A stretch of 64,000 bases of DNA from Stomatobaculum sp. F0698 (GTDB lineage Bacteria; Bacillota; Clostridia; Lachnospirales; Lachnospiraceae). The DNA is taken from contig NZ_CP130060.1 of the NCBI RefSeq assembly GCF_030644385.1, positions 1,612,001 through 1,676,000 on the forward strand, written 5' to 3'. Of this stretch, positions 51,286 to 59,775 are shown piece by piece. The number at the start of each line of letters is the position of its first letter. Position 1 is the first letter of the stretch. Both the position numbers and the translations under genes were made by a program. The notes under the pieces were generated by a model. It did not search any database, was not told the origin of the DNA, and saw only the letters and a list, made by a program, of their open reading frames with translations.

Positions 51286-51804
51286 GTGCCAATTACTTAT
51301 AATCAGGCCGAGCTTTCGCCAGAAGAACAGCAGTACCGCAAGAAAACAAAGCTGTGTCAGCAGAACTCCCGCTTCCGTCGCCTGCAATTCCGCGCGGTGT
51401 CGCAGCATCCAAACCAGCTGTGACAAGCCGAACAAGATGCCGAAAATACCCGAGAGCGCCGTTCGAACCTGCAATCCCATAAAGGTATTTTTATAGACGT
51501 AACCGTTGACCGCTCCCCGACTTTTTCGCAGGAAGTCGACCAGGGTAATGCCGGTCAGCAGAATCGAGACCACTTCCAGCGCATACGGTATGATGAGAAG
51601 CGCCGTTCGCGCCACCGCAACTCGCGGCAAGAAACCCGGAAGCAGTGTAAACGGGAGTAGCAGGGGATACATCATCCCCAGTATGCGGTTCTCCCGTCCG
51701 GCAAGCGACTCCGGCCGTATATCCCGGTAGCACTTTGCCCTGTCTTGCATGGCCTCCTCCGAGAGCACCCCGTTTCGGTCATAGGGGCTTCGGAACATTC
51801 CCAT
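51274..51804 (-). CDS. Hypothetical membrane protein downstream of pepF
   Basis: 176 residues with four predicted membrane segments (about 43-60, 68-90, 105-125, 135-160) after a charged N-terminus (YDRNGVLSEEAMQDRAKCYRD). No family is recognised. Its ATG overlaps the pepF stop (TAATG at 51806-51802), so it is translationally coupled to the oligopeptidase, and its end overlaps the oppA promoter. Confidence 0.7.
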   Translation of the reverse strand: MGMFRSPYDRNGVLSEEAMQDRAKCYRDIRPESLAGRENRILGMMYPLLLPFTLLPGFLPRVAVARTALLIIPYALEVVSILLTGITLVDFLRKSRGAVNGYVYKNTFMGLQVRTALSGIFGILFGLSQLVWMLRHRAELQATEAGVLLTQLCFLAVLLFFWRKLGLIISNWHLST

Positions 51805-53507
51805 TATTCGATTCCCGTCAGGTCGAAGTTATCCAGATACTTCGCCGCGGTCTCGCAGACTTCCTTCAGGCAGTCTCCCTCAAACGGACTGTCGAGACCT
51901 GCGTTCTTTAAGAGCTCCGTAAACACCACGCTTCCGCCCTGCACGGTGTATGCCATGTAGTGCTTCCACGCGTCGTTCTGGTCTTTCTGAATCCGGTTCC
52001 AGAACTGCAGTGCGACCGTCTGCGCGAGGCAGTAATCAATGTAGTAGAACGGCATCGAATAGATGTGGTGCTGTCTCTGCCAACTCTGTCCCTCCGCATA
52101 GAAGGGAATCTCGCCGTCCAGCTTCATCCACGGCTGGTAAATGGCAAGGAGCTCCTTCCACTTTGCGTGTCTCTCCGCCGGTGTGAGCTGCGGGTTCTCG
52201 TAAACGATGTGCTGGAAATGATCCACCATGGTTCCGTAGGGAATGAAGCAGAGACTCCCGCTCAGGTGAGAGTATTTGAACTTGTTTCCGTCCGGTCCGA
52301 AGAACTGATCCGCGAACGCCTCCGCGAAATACTCCATCGACATGGAGTGCACCTCGCAGGCCTCAAGGCTCGGCCCGCAGGTTCCGATCGGCACGCGGTT
52401 GCGGTTCGTATAATCCGCAAAAGCATGTCCGGCCTCGTGGGTCACGACTTCGACGTCGTGCTGGGTGCCGTTAAAGTTTGCAAAGATAAACGGTGTCTTA
52501 TAATCGCGAAGACCCGCACAGTAGCCGCCGCCCTGCTTGCCCTTCGTGGAGAGCAGATCCATGAGTTCATCTTCAATCATGTGGTTGAAGAACTCGGCTG
52601 TCTCGGGGGAGCGCCACTCGTAGAACTTCTTTGCCACCGCGACAATGTCATCCGGCGTGCCCTGTGGCTTCGGGTTTCCGGAGCGGAACTCCATCGCGTT
52701 GTCCGCATAGCTCATCGGATAGGTCTTGCCGAGGCGCTTTGCCTGTCTCTCGTAGACCTTGACCGCCACCGGCACCACATACTTCTGTACCGCTGCGCGG
52801 AACTTCTCAACATCGTTCTTGTCGTAGGAGTTTCTCTGCATGCGGTAGTAACCGAGCGGCAGGAAGTTCTCGTAGCCGAGCTTTTTGCCCATCTCGTCTC
52901 TGAGCTTTACGAGCTGATCGTAAATGCGGTCCAGCTCTTCCTGATTGTCCTTATACCACTGCCCCTCGGCCTTCCAGGCAGCGAGGCGTCTCGCATCGTC
53001 CGGGTCATTCTTAAAGAGCGACATCTGCGAAATGGTGTAGTACTCTCCCTCGAACGGAATCTCTGCGCTTGCAAGCAGCTTCTCATAGGCGGTGACCAGT
53101 TCGTTCTCCTGCTGTAAGAGCGGGATAATCTCCGGCGAGAAGGTCTTCAGCTCCATCTCCGCGTTGACAAAGATGATGCTGCCGTACTTCTCCTCGAACT
53201 CCTTGCGGAAGGGGGAAGCAAGCAGGGCCTGCGTCCATTCCTGGCTGTACGCCTGAATCTGCGGGAACGCATTGTTCCAGTAGTTTTGTTCGTCATCGTA
53301 AAACTTGTCTGTTGTGTCGATCGAATGGCGAATCGAAGCAAGTGCCGACATGGTTGAGATATGTCCCGACAGCTTGTCTTCCTCGAGGAAAGCCGCCTCT
53401 GCCTCGGCAAAGCTCTTTGCCTCTTTCAATGCCTTTATAAGCTTCTTTTCTTCTTCGGCGATGCTCTCCACCGAAATTCGCTCGTATTGCATCTCTTTGA
53501 ACTTCAT
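51804..53507 (-). CDS. pepF: Oligoendopeptidase F (M3 family metallopeptidase)
   Basis: 567-residue cytosolic zinc peptidase that degrades imported peptides of roughly 7-17 residues. Seen: the zinc site VVTHEAGHAFADYTN (HExxH) at about 385, with the third ligand Glu in ACEVHSMSMEYFAE downstream, and the M3 helices before it. The start at 53507 is chosen because the ATG lies six bases after GGGAGG; two earlier in-frame Met codons overlap the ribosome site. It is encoded next to oppABCDF, so import and hydrolysis of peptides are linked. Confidence 0.94.
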   Translation of the reverse strand: MKFKEMQYERISVESIAEEEKKLIKALKEAKSFAEAEAAFLEEDKLSGHISTMSALASIRHSIDTTDKFYDDEQNYWNNAFPQIQAYSQEWTQALLASPFRKEFEEKYGSIIFVNAEMELKTFSPEIIPLLQQENELVTAYEKLLASAEIPFEGEYYTISQMSLFKNDPDDARRLAAWKAEGQWYKDNQEELDRIYDQLVKLRDEMGKKLGYENFLPLGYYRMQRNSYDKNDVEKFRAAVQKYVVPVAVKVYERQAKRLGKTYPMSYADNAMEFRSGNPKPQGTPDDIVAVAKKFYEWRSPETAEFFNHMIEDELMDLLSTKGKQGGGYCAGLRDYKTPFIFANFNGTQHDVEVVTHEAGHAFADYTNRNRVPIGTCGPSLEACEVHSMSMEYFAEAFADQFFGPDGNKFKYSHLSGSLCFIPYGTMVDHFQHIVYENPQLTPAERHAKWKELLAIYQPWMKLDGEIPFYAEGQSWQRQHHIYSMPFYYIDYCLAQTVALQFWNRIQKDQNDAWKHYMAYTVQGGSVVFTELLKNAGLDSPFEGDCLKEVCETAAKYLDNFDLTGIE

Positions 53508-53555
53508 TTTCATCCTCCCTGAACTGGGTACACATACGAAACAAGTACTACAGAG

Positions 53556-53584
53556 ATAATAACTCATTTTCAACACACTGGCAA
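53556..53584 (-). promoter_or_regulatory. Promoter of pepF
   Basis: TTGCCA (53584-53579), 17-bp spacer, TATTAT (53561-53556). Confidence 0.6.
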
Positions 53585-53828
53585 TGATTTCGCTGAGTTA
53601 GTCGTATATAATCACTGTTCTAAATGAGCTTTTCTGTATACACTTCGTAATATTGCACAATTCTCTCCTCTGTTTTTTGTACATAGTGGTTGAATTACAG
53701 GTTTTGCCTCCCAAAACCTATGTTCGCATTCCGCCGAGCTCTATAAGAAAAATACTATCTTCTACGCCTTTCACTGTCGCGTTTTCTTCTGTTTTTCCAA
53801 CTTTGTCTCGTGTCGAGCTTGGAGAAAC
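53585..53828. other. Intergenic stretch without a supported gene
   Basis: About 240 AT-richer bases between the pepF promoter and the terminator of the glycosyltransferase cluster. It holds a perfect hairpin AGGTTTTG-CCTCC-CAAAACCT (53699-53719) without a T-tract. No ribosome site plus open frame was found; a small RNA is possible but unsupported. Confidence 0.4.
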
Positions 53829-53879
53829 CAAAAAGAGCCCGCTCCATCTCCGCGGAGGAAATGAAAAAGGCTCTTTTCT
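53829..53879 (-). terminator. Terminator of the 53.9-59.4 kb biosynthetic cluster
   Basis: Outer stem AAAAGAGCC/GGCTCTTTT (53831-53839, 53869-53877) with an inner CTCC/GGAG hairpin, followed by TTTGGTTTC on the minus strand. Confidence 0.75.
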
Positions 53880-53917
53880 CAAAGTAATTCTCAGAGATTT
53901 TCTCAATCGTTTGCGCA

Positions 53918-55093
53918 TCATCGCAGGAGCTCTTGAATACAGCGGAGCGCCCTCGCAGTCCCGTCATAGGACCTTAAAATGTGCCGATAGTACTCTATCT
54001 GCGGGCGGCATTTTAACTCTGCCCGACTTAGTTCCGCCTCGCTCCATCCGCGCGGCCGCGGGCAGCAGAGTCCGAGTTTCTTTTTCTCCACCAAACGCGC
54101 GGTGAGCCGCTGTTCTTCCTGCTGCGGGATACAGATCTGAAATACGCCGAAGTAGAGACTCTCATAGACACTGTTTAAGCCCCCGTGATTCACAAAGAGG
54201 CCGGTCTTCGGAAGCAGGGCAAGCTGATTCGTGCCGCGCACAAAGGTAAGCCGCTCATGCCCGAGGCGTTTTTGTAAGTCTGCTGCGGCATATCCCGCGC
54301 TCACAATCACCTTTTTCCCCCGGAACAGCGGAGTCTCCAGAATCCTCTCCAGTTCGCCTGTGCGCGCCGCAAAAATACTGCCGAGCGAGAGGTAGATATC
54401 GCAGTTCTCTATGCTGCTATCGGCTTCAATCCGATCCCGTATGGTGGTTCCCACAAAATCAAAGGAGGGCGGGAAGCTTTGCGCAAAGGGTTGAAATTCC
54501 GGGGGCGAAAACACCAGGGTCTTGTCCCCGCGGTTCACAAAGAGATCCAAGGGAGAAAAGCCCGGCAGCCCCTCCCGCCGCCGAAAGTACTGCTCCTTAA
54601 GCGTAAGTCGCAGAAGTTCCGGCGCATGCTTTACCGTCAGCTTCAGTGAGGGCCAAAAGAGATTCGAAAAGATCAAAGTCGGCAGATTGTAGGCGAGGGT
54701 CGTACAGAGACAGACCGAAGGAAGGTCGAGCTTTTTTGCAATGTTCTTTGCAAACGAGCACATGGAATCATAGAGAATCAGATCCGGCGGATTCGCCTCG
54801 ACTTCTCGCATATAGTCGTAATAGCAGACGCGGTTCAGCTTTAAAAGCCCCCGGTATAGCCGATAAAAATCCGCGGTCAGCTTCTCCAAGCGATAGCGCG
54901 AAAAATCGACCCGGTAGGGATGCCATGCGGCGCCGCAACGTTCAACCGGTTCCCGATATTCTTCCGTGCAATACCAGTCCACCCGGACGCCCGCGTGTGC
55001 GAGCGTCCGCAGCAACGGATAGACCGCATTGATATGCCCCTTAGCCGGGGTCGAAAAAAAGACCACTCGTTTGCCTCTCATTGCGCTTTGCAT
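53918..55093 (-). CDS. UGT/MGT-type glycosyltransferase
   Basis: 391 residues, GT-B fold of the family that glycosylates small lipophilic or polyketide-like acceptors. N-terminal acceptor half: VVFFSTPAKGHINAVYPLLRTLAHAGV, DLILYDSM. C-terminal nucleotide-sugar half: DIYLSLGSIF, FVRGTNQLALLPKTGLFVNHGGLNSVYESLYFGV (the PSPG-like signature with HGG) and IPQQEEQRLTARLVEKKKLGL. The nearest familiar shapes are macrolide/zeaxanthin/rhamnosyl transferases; substrate unknown. The start is ATG at 55093, four residues before Met45-like MRGKR; both are possible. Last gene of the cluster. Confidence 0.9.
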   Translation of the reverse strand: MQSAMRGKRVVFFSTPAKGHINAVYPLLRTLAHAGVRVDWYCTEEYREPVERCGAAWHPYRVDFSRYRLEKLTADFYRLYRGLLKLNRVCYYDYMREVEANPPDLILYDSMCSFAKNIAKKLDLPSVCLCTTLAYNLPTLIFSNLFWPSLKLTVKHAPELLRLTLKEQYFRRREGLPGFSPLDLFVNRGDKTLVFSPPEFQPFAQSFPPSFDFVGTTIRDRIEADSSIENCDIYLSLGSIFAARTGELERILETPLFRGKKVIVSAGYAAADLQKRLGHERLTFVRGTNQLALLPKTGLFVNHGGLNSVYESLYFGVFQICIPQQEEQRLTARLVEKKKLGLCCPRPRGWSEAELSRAELKCRPQIEYYRHILRSYDGTARALRCIQELLR

Positions 55094-55103
55094 TTCCCCT
55101 GCC

Positions 55104-56036
55104 TCAGAGCTGTAACAGCAGCAGGTTACAAGTGAGTCCCGCCGCCGTCCCGCAGAGAAGCACACGATTTCCCTCCTTAAGCCTGCCCTCCTCAAGGAGC
55201 GCACAGAGCACATAGGGAATCGAAGCCGAGACCATGTTGCCGTATTGACTGACTCGATTTACATACTTTTCCGCCGGGATGCCGAGGCGGTCCATGATAA
55301 AGGGCAGTGCTTTGCTTGCCTGGTGCGGCACAATCATATCGACCTCCGCAAAGCTGATGCCGCTCTGCGCCTCAAACTCCCGGAAGAGTTCCGGGAGCTT
55401 TTTGGCACTGAGACTTAAGATACTCTTTCCCTTCATGTCAAAGCAGTAATCCGCCCTGTCCTCGGGCCGGTATTTCATGGCGGAATGCAAGGTTCCGCCG
55501 CCGCGAATCTCGGTGGCGTGCGCCCCCTCCGAATAGGTGCGGATGATGCTGTCCGCGACACCTTGCTTCTCGTTTTCCGTGCGGCTTATGACAAAGGCCG
55601 CGGCGCCGTCCGAGAAAAGTTCATAGCTCTCCGCTTGTCTGTCATTCAAGCCCTCGGAGGCAATGTCGCTAGAAACAATCAGGACATTCCGGTAACGCCC
55701 CGCGTCGATTAAGTAAGACATCGTATCGAGTGCCGTCACAAAGCTCGTACAGGTAGAGTTAATGTCCATTGCCGGAATATTGCTGCCCTTTGCGAGCTGC
55801 TCGTGAATCAACGCCGCATTGCAGGGAATGGGCTGCATCATGACCGCGCTCGCAGAGACAATGCAGTCCATCTCCTCGATTTGCATCTTCGCGCTCGCAA
55901 GCGCCCGCTTGGCTGCCTTGACCGCCATATCGAGTTGCGTCTCGCTGCCGTTTGCGCGGTAGCGGCACTCCCCGTGAAATTCCATCGTGTTCTCCGGCGC
56001 ATACTTCCCGTAGCCCGCAATTCGGATTTTCCTCAT
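55104..56036 (-). CDS. 3-oxoacyl-ACP synthase III-like (KAS III/OleA-like) condensing enzyme
   Basis: 310 residues of the thiolase fold. Catalytic triad: Cys in NSTCTSFVTALD, His in VDMIVPHQASKAL and Asn in SQYGNMVSASIP; GTAAGLTCN at the end is the usual oxyanion Gly region. This is the FabH/OleA/decarboxylative-condensation class, which joins an acyl-thioester to another acyl-thioester or malonyl-ACP. It is not needed for bulk fatty acids in context, since no fab genes surround it. Ribosome site AAAGGAG. It is coupled to the glycosyltransferase 10 bases downstream. Confidence 0.9.
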   Translation of the reverse strand: MRKIRIAGYGKYAPENTMEFHGECRYRANGSETQLDMAVKAAKRALASAKMQIEEMDCIVSASAVMMQPIPCNAALIHEQLAKGSNIPAMDINSTCTSFVTALDTMSYLIDAGRYRNVLIVSSDIASEGLNDRQAESYELFSDGAAAFVISRTENEKQGVADSIIRTYSEGAHATEIRGGGTLHSAMKYRPEDRADYCFDMKGKSILSLSAKKLPELFREFEAQSGISFAEVDMIVPHQASKALPFIMDRLGIPAEKYVNRVSQYGNMVSASIPYVLCALLEEGRLKEGNRVLLCGTAAGLTCNLLLLQL

Positions 56037-56145
56037 ATCCGCCTGTACTCCTTTCTAAGCCCTACTCTTCCGTCTCTTGACACAATTCTCATTCCGCCGT
56101 TTGCTCGCCTGTAACTTATTTTATTTCACTGTCTGTATTTCCCCT

Positions 56146-56325
56146 TCACTTTTGGATTCGCTTCGACGCTTTCACAGACAGCATCTTGGTCAAAACCGTA
56201 CACATATCAAACAGGCAGACCCTTTGTCGTTTTCCCATATCTTGCATCCCGGAAAACAACGTTTGCCGGGCGTAACACTGACTTACGGCTGCGACAAAAT
56301 TCCTCTCGCAGAATGCTTCCCTCAT
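56146..56325 (-). CDS. Possible 59-residue protein between the ligase and condensing-enzyme genes
   Basis: An open frame of 59 codons, ATG at 56325, TGA at 56148-56146, in the only large gap (306 bases) of the biosynthetic cluster. Product MREAFCERNFVAAVSQCYAR...KMLSVKASKRIQK has four Cys but no DSL phosphopantetheine motif, so it is not an acyl carrier protein. The ribosome site is weak (GAGAGG eleven bases upstream). Reported as tentative; it may be leader RNA. The rest of the gap (56037-56145) shows no gene. Confidence 0.3.
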   Translation of the reverse strand: MREAFCERNFVAAVSQCYARQTLFSGMQDMGKRQRVCLFDMCTVLTKMLSVKASKRIQK

Positions 56326-56342
56326 CTGCGGCGTATCCTCTC

Positions 56343-57635
56343 TCAGCCTCCGAACTTTCGCTCCACGCGCTTCATCTTGCGCCGCGGCTCCGGAACATAG
56401 GGCGCGAACGCGATTTCCGGGCAGTGAAACTTCATCTTTTCCGCGAGGCGCGCAAACTCCCGCCGAATTTGCGCTGAGGTATCGGAACTTTTCCGCTCCA
56501 GATAGACAGTCACATGGGCTCTGCCGTCCTGCACAACCTTATAGTTCTTTACTCCTTCCGCATAAATCACGCAGCGGCTTATGAAGTCCGGAAAAACGGC
56601 CACCTCGTTTCGATGGATGCCCGCAAAGTAAAAGATATCATCCTCTCGCCCTTCGATGTATTGAATCAGACTTGCGGGATTCCCGCAGGGGCAATGCCCC
56701 CTTTTCTCGACCAGAATGTCATTCAGGCGGTAGCGGACGATGGGCTGCGACTGCCGCGTAAAGTCCGTGACGATGGGCACAAATCGTCTTTCGTCCAGAT
56801 ACTCCCGTTCGATTAACACCAGTTCCTCGTTTAAGTGAAAATTCCCGCATTCGCAGACATAGCCGAGGAAGCCCTCCGTGCACTGATAGGCCTGGTGGAT
56901 GACTTGAAGCCCGAATTGCGCCTTTAGGTAGGCGGCATCCTCCGCGCGCAGCACCTCCGCGACCGAGATCACTTTTTCGGGATTGATTCTGAGTGCTCCG
57001 CGCTCTATGGCCCGTGCGATGTCGAGTAAGACCGACGGCGGTGCGACCAGCAAGCTCGGGCGGTAGGCCGCGAGTTCCGAAAGATTCTCCGTCATGTCTT
57101 TCAGAAGGTCAAAGTAGCGAAACCGTATCAGCTTGGAATCTATGGTCTCATAGAGATTATTGTCCGCGCGGAGAAAGAAGGCGATACGATGGCCGAAAAG
57201 TCTGCCTTTCGGCAAAAACTTGGCGAGCACCGTTCCCGCCCAGAGCGCCCGTTCCCTGTCGCTCACCAAAAAGAGCCCCCGCGCGCCGCTGGTTCCCGAG
57301 GACAGCCCCACGGAGATACCGCCGAGCTTCTCCGAGAATTCACGCTGCTTTTCGCTGTCGATTGCAAGGGAAAGCGCCTCATCCCGGTCTATGCCGACAC
57401 AGTTCAGCGCATTGAAATGCTCCATCATGAACTGCTTGTTCATCAGGGGCAGTTTCTTAAAGTCTGCGAAGCTATGAACGGAAATCCCTTTAAAATACGG
57501 GGAGTGCTTTTTCAAATAAGCGAGTTGCCCGAGCACACGCCGTTTCTGATAGCGCCGCAGCGCCTTTCTCGTGCGGAAACGCTGTAAGTAGCGCGCCCGA
57601 ATGAAGTACCAAACAACCGCCAAACGCTCTCTCAT
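56343..57635 (-). CDS. PaaK/F390-synthetase-type adenylate-forming ligase
   Basis: 430 residues, the short PaaK-like class of acyl-CoA ligases. Seen: the ATP loop GLSSGTSGARGLFLVS (SSGTSG-RG), VAPPSVLLDIARAI, HQAYQCTEGFLGYVCECGNFHL (Cys-rich, as in F390-synthetase-related proteins), PIVRYRLNDILV and GREDDIFYFAG (D-x-x hinge). It activates an aryl, acyl or other carboxylic acid to an adenylate. The ATG overlaps the metallo-hydrolase stop (ATGA at 57635-57632). Confidence 0.88.
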   Translation of the reverse strand: MRERLAVVWYFIRARYLQRFRTRKALRRYQKRRVLGQLAYLKKHSPYFKGISVHSFADFKKLPLMNKQFMMEHFNALNCVGIDRDEALSLAIDSEKQREFSEKLGGISVGLSSGTSGARGLFLVSDRERALWAGTVLAKFLPKGRLFGHRIAFFLRADNNLYETIDSKLIRFRYFDLLKDMTENLSELAAYRPSLLVAPPSVLLDIARAIERGALRINPEKVISVAEVLRAEDAAYLKAQFGLQVIHQAYQCTEGFLGYVCECGNFHLNEELVLIEREYLDERRFVPIVTDFTRQSQPIVRYRLNDILVEKRGHCPCGNPASLIQYIEGREDDIFYFAGIHRNEVAVFPDFISRCVIYAEGVKNYKVVQDGRAHVTVYLERKSSDTSAQIRREFARLAEKMKFHCPEIAFAPYVPEPRRKMKRVERKFGG

Positions 57636-58435
57636 CCCTTGACGACCTCCTCGGTTCCGCGGTCATGGCTAAAGCATAGCCGTATGCCGTCCGAGCGCAT
57701 GCGCGACAGAATGCGATCATTTTCCCGATAGGCGCGCATATCGTACTGCACAAGCCGCGCAAGAAAGCGGAGTTCATCCGATTTTCCGACAAATTCATTG
57801 CCCCAGCTTGCATCCGCCCCGAGAAAGATTTTATTTTCTATCAGACAGCAGAGCTGTCCCCGCGCGTGCCCGTCCATCTGCGTTAAGAGCAGGCTCCCGT
57901 CCCGGAAAAAATCACAGTAAGAAAAATACGCGTTTTTCTCTTCCCGAAGCTGCTCCCGCCGAAGCACCGTGCAGTGCGCCGCAAACCAGGGCGGCAAGAG
58001 CCTTTGAAAAATCAGGTCTCCGAGCCGGTTGCGGCGGTAGCGCAAAAAGGCGTCCCGGCTCAGCACGATCCGAGCCGACTTGAAGTGCTTCACGCAGCCG
58101 ATGTGGTCCGGATGCAGGTGCGACAGAAAGAGATAGCGTATCTCCTCCGGCTGAATCCCGTCCGCCATGAGCTGATTCCGAATCTCATCCGCCGGGCGCA
58201 CAACAGTCGGATTCAACAGATGGTAGAGCCTCCCCTGAAACCCTAAGGTAGAGATTTCGCTGCTATAGCCGGTGTCAAAAAGGATATAGCCCTCTTTCGC
58301 GTGTCGGATTAAAAAGACTCCCGCCGGAAACTGCCGCTTTTCATGCGGATATCCCCGAAACACCGTGTGCAAATCATTGGTGCAGTACCCGCAGGCATAG
58401 TAACGGATACTCTCAACGGACTTGAATGCTGTCAT
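57632..58435 (-). CDS. Metallo-beta-lactamase-fold hydrolase
   Basis: 267 residues. Metal motif LSHLHPDHIGC (HxHxDH), with further ligands His in MDGHARGQ, Asp in FLGADASW and His in CFSHDRGTEEV. The N-terminus GYCTNDLHTVFRGYPHEKRQFPAGVFLI is typical of lactonase/quorum-quenching-like and thioesterase-like MBL enzymes. It probably hydrolyses a lactone or thioester in this pathway. ATG overlaps the oxidoreductase stop (ATGA at 58435-58432) behind GAAGGGGGAG. Confidence 0.88.
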   Translation of the reverse strand: MTAFKSVESIRYYACGYCTNDLHTVFRGYPHEKRQFPAGVFLIRHAKEGYILFDTGYSSEISTLGFQGRLYHLLNPTVVRPADEIRNQLMADGIQPEEIRYLFLSHLHPDHIGCVKHFKSARIVLSRDAFLRYRRNRLGDLIFQRLLPPWFAAHCTVLRREQLREEKNAYFSYCDFFRDGSLLLTQMDGHARGQLCCLIENKIFLGADASWGNEFVGKSDELRFLARLVQYDMRAYRENDRILSRMRSDGIRLCFSHDRGTEEVVKG

Positions 58436-59415
58436 CGCTCCCCCTTCGCATACTTCCGAATCCCCGCGCGCAGGCTGACAATAGGCCTGTAGCCGAGTTC
58501 TCGCTCCGCTTTCTCGATGTTTAAGGTCTGACTGTAGCCGAGCGTACATATCGTGTAACGCGTAAACGGCGGCTCCCCGTCCGGGCGGAACAGGCGGTAA
58601 ACCCGCTCCGACAAAGTCGCGACGCCGTAGAGAAGGCCGAGTGGCAGGCGCAGATACCGCGGCGTTTCGCCGAGCGCCCGAAAGAGCTCCTCCAGAATTG
58701 TCCGAAATTCTTGCGGCTCTCCGTTCGTGATGTTATAGACCTGCCCTACCGCAGCCTCGCTCTCAATGGCAAGCCGCAGGGCGAGCGCTGCATTTTCCAC
58801 GCAGGTGATGTCCACGAGATTATGTCCGCCCCGAAAGAGCGGAATGCCGCTCCGCCGATTTGCTTTGATGAGCCGCGGGATGATGCTGCTGTCCCCGATG
58901 CCGAAGAGACCCCGCGGGCGTAGGATTACGCAAGGAACGCTCCGCTGCTCCCGCAGTACTTTTTCCGCCAAAATCTTGCTCTCGATATAGTAGTTCAGAC
59001 GATTTGAGGCATCGTAGTCCTCCTCCCGTATGTTCAGGCGGTCGCACTTTCCCGCGTAGATGCTCGGCGATGAGACAAAGACCAAGCGCTTCACTTTATT
59101 TTGTTTGCAGGCGCGCACCACCCGCTGCGTGCCGCGCACATTGGTCTCCATGAAGTCGGAGCGCTTGCCCCAGACCGTAGAGAGCGCCCCCGCGTGAATC
59201 ACAAAGTCCACGCCCTTTGTCGCCGCCGTGATGTCCTCCTGCCGGCAAAAGTCCCCGACAAAGAGCTCTGCGGCTTCCGCACTGTCCGCGCGCAGCGCTT
59301 CGAGTTTATCCCGCTTGCGCCCGAAAGCGACCACTTCATAGCCGTGCGCAAGCAGCTCCCGCACCACATAGCGTCCCAGAAAACCGTATGCGCCGGTTAC
59401 CAATACTCTGCTCAT
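58432..59415 (-). CDS. NAD-dependent epimerase/3beta-hydroxysteroid-dehydrogenase-type oxidoreductase
   Basis: 327 residues, extended short-chain dehydrogenase. Rossmann TGAYGFLGRYVVREL at the N-terminus, HAGALSTVWGKR, SSPSIYAG and the catalytic YYIESK (YxxxK) near 150, then RPRGLFGIGDSSIIPRL, a shape common to OleD, 3beta-HSD and 4-oxo-reductases. It reduces or epimerises a keto group on a lipid or sugar. The start at 59415 follows GGGAGGAAG. It is the first gene of the cluster, downstream of a consensus promoter and a leader hairpin. Confidence 0.9.
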   Translation of the reverse strand: MSRVLVTGAYGFLGRYVVRELLAHGYEVVAFGRKRDKLEALRADSAEAAELFVGDFCRQEDITAATKGVDFVIHAGALSTVWGKRSDFMETNVRGTQRVVRACKQNKVKRLVFVSSPSIYAGKCDRLNIREEDYDASNRLNYYIESKILAEKVLREQRSVPCVILRPRGLFGIGDSSIIPRLIKANRRSGIPLFRGGHNLVDITCVENAALALRLAIESEAAVGQVYNITNGEPQEFRTILEELFRALGETPRYLRLPLGLLYGVATLSERVYRLFRPDGEPPFTRYTICTLGYSQTLNIEKAERELGYRPIVSLRAGIRKYAKGER

Positions 59416-59447
59416 CTTCCTCCCATACACTTTCTCGGAAATACAAA

Positions 59448-59477
59448 GCCCCGGCTGCAACCGCGCGCAGCCGGGGC
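59448..59477 (-). other. GC-rich leader hairpin of the biosynthetic cluster
   Basis: Perfect 11-bp stem GCCCCGGCTGC/GCAGCCGGGGC with an 8-base loop, 33 bases before the first start codon. Minus strand continues TTTGTATTTCC, a weak T-tract, so it may be an attenuator or a stabilising element. Confidence 0.5.
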
Positions 59478-59565
59478 AAAGCAACTACGCCTACAAAATC
59501 AAACCAAACTCTCCTGTGGAACGGTTTGCAGCATAATTACATCCATGGTTATCAATCTGTTATGT

Positions 59566-59594
59566 ATCATAACGGTTCGGCGGGGCTTTTTCAA
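59566..59594 (-). promoter_or_regulatory. Promoter of the biosynthetic cluster
   Basis: TTGAAA (59594-59589), 17-bp spacer, TATGAT (59571-59566), giving a leader of about 145 bases that contains the hairpin. The rest of 59478-59738 shows no gene. Confidence 0.7.
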
Positions 59595-59738
59595 CATAAC
59601 GGCAAGGCATAAAAGCTACGGCAAGACTGCGTCGAACACCATACTCTAATATCCGAGTTCAACATTTTCGGATTCCGTTTCCGGAAGAGCCTCCCCACCG
59701 CTCTGCATTACGGACTGCTTGAAAATCAGAAATAATAA

Positions 59739-59768
59739 GCCCTTGCGAGAAAAACGACTCACAAGGGC
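59739..59768 (-). terminator. Terminator of the lac operon
   Basis: Stem GCCCTTG-T-GAG/CTC-G-CAAGGGC followed by TTATTATTTC on the minus strand, just after the sugar symporter stop. Confidence 0.75.
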
Positions 59769-59775
59769 CCAATTC

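Noticed and set aside
53718-53921. 67-residue minus-strand frame after the glycosyltransferase
   Set aside because: It contains the cluster's intrinsic terminator and has a basic, low-information sequence.
53918-59415. Interpretation of the cluster as standard fatty acid or wall polysaccharide synthesis
   Set aside because: No ACP, malonyl transferase, ketoreductase set, flippase or polymerase is present, and the enzyme mix does not match either pathway.
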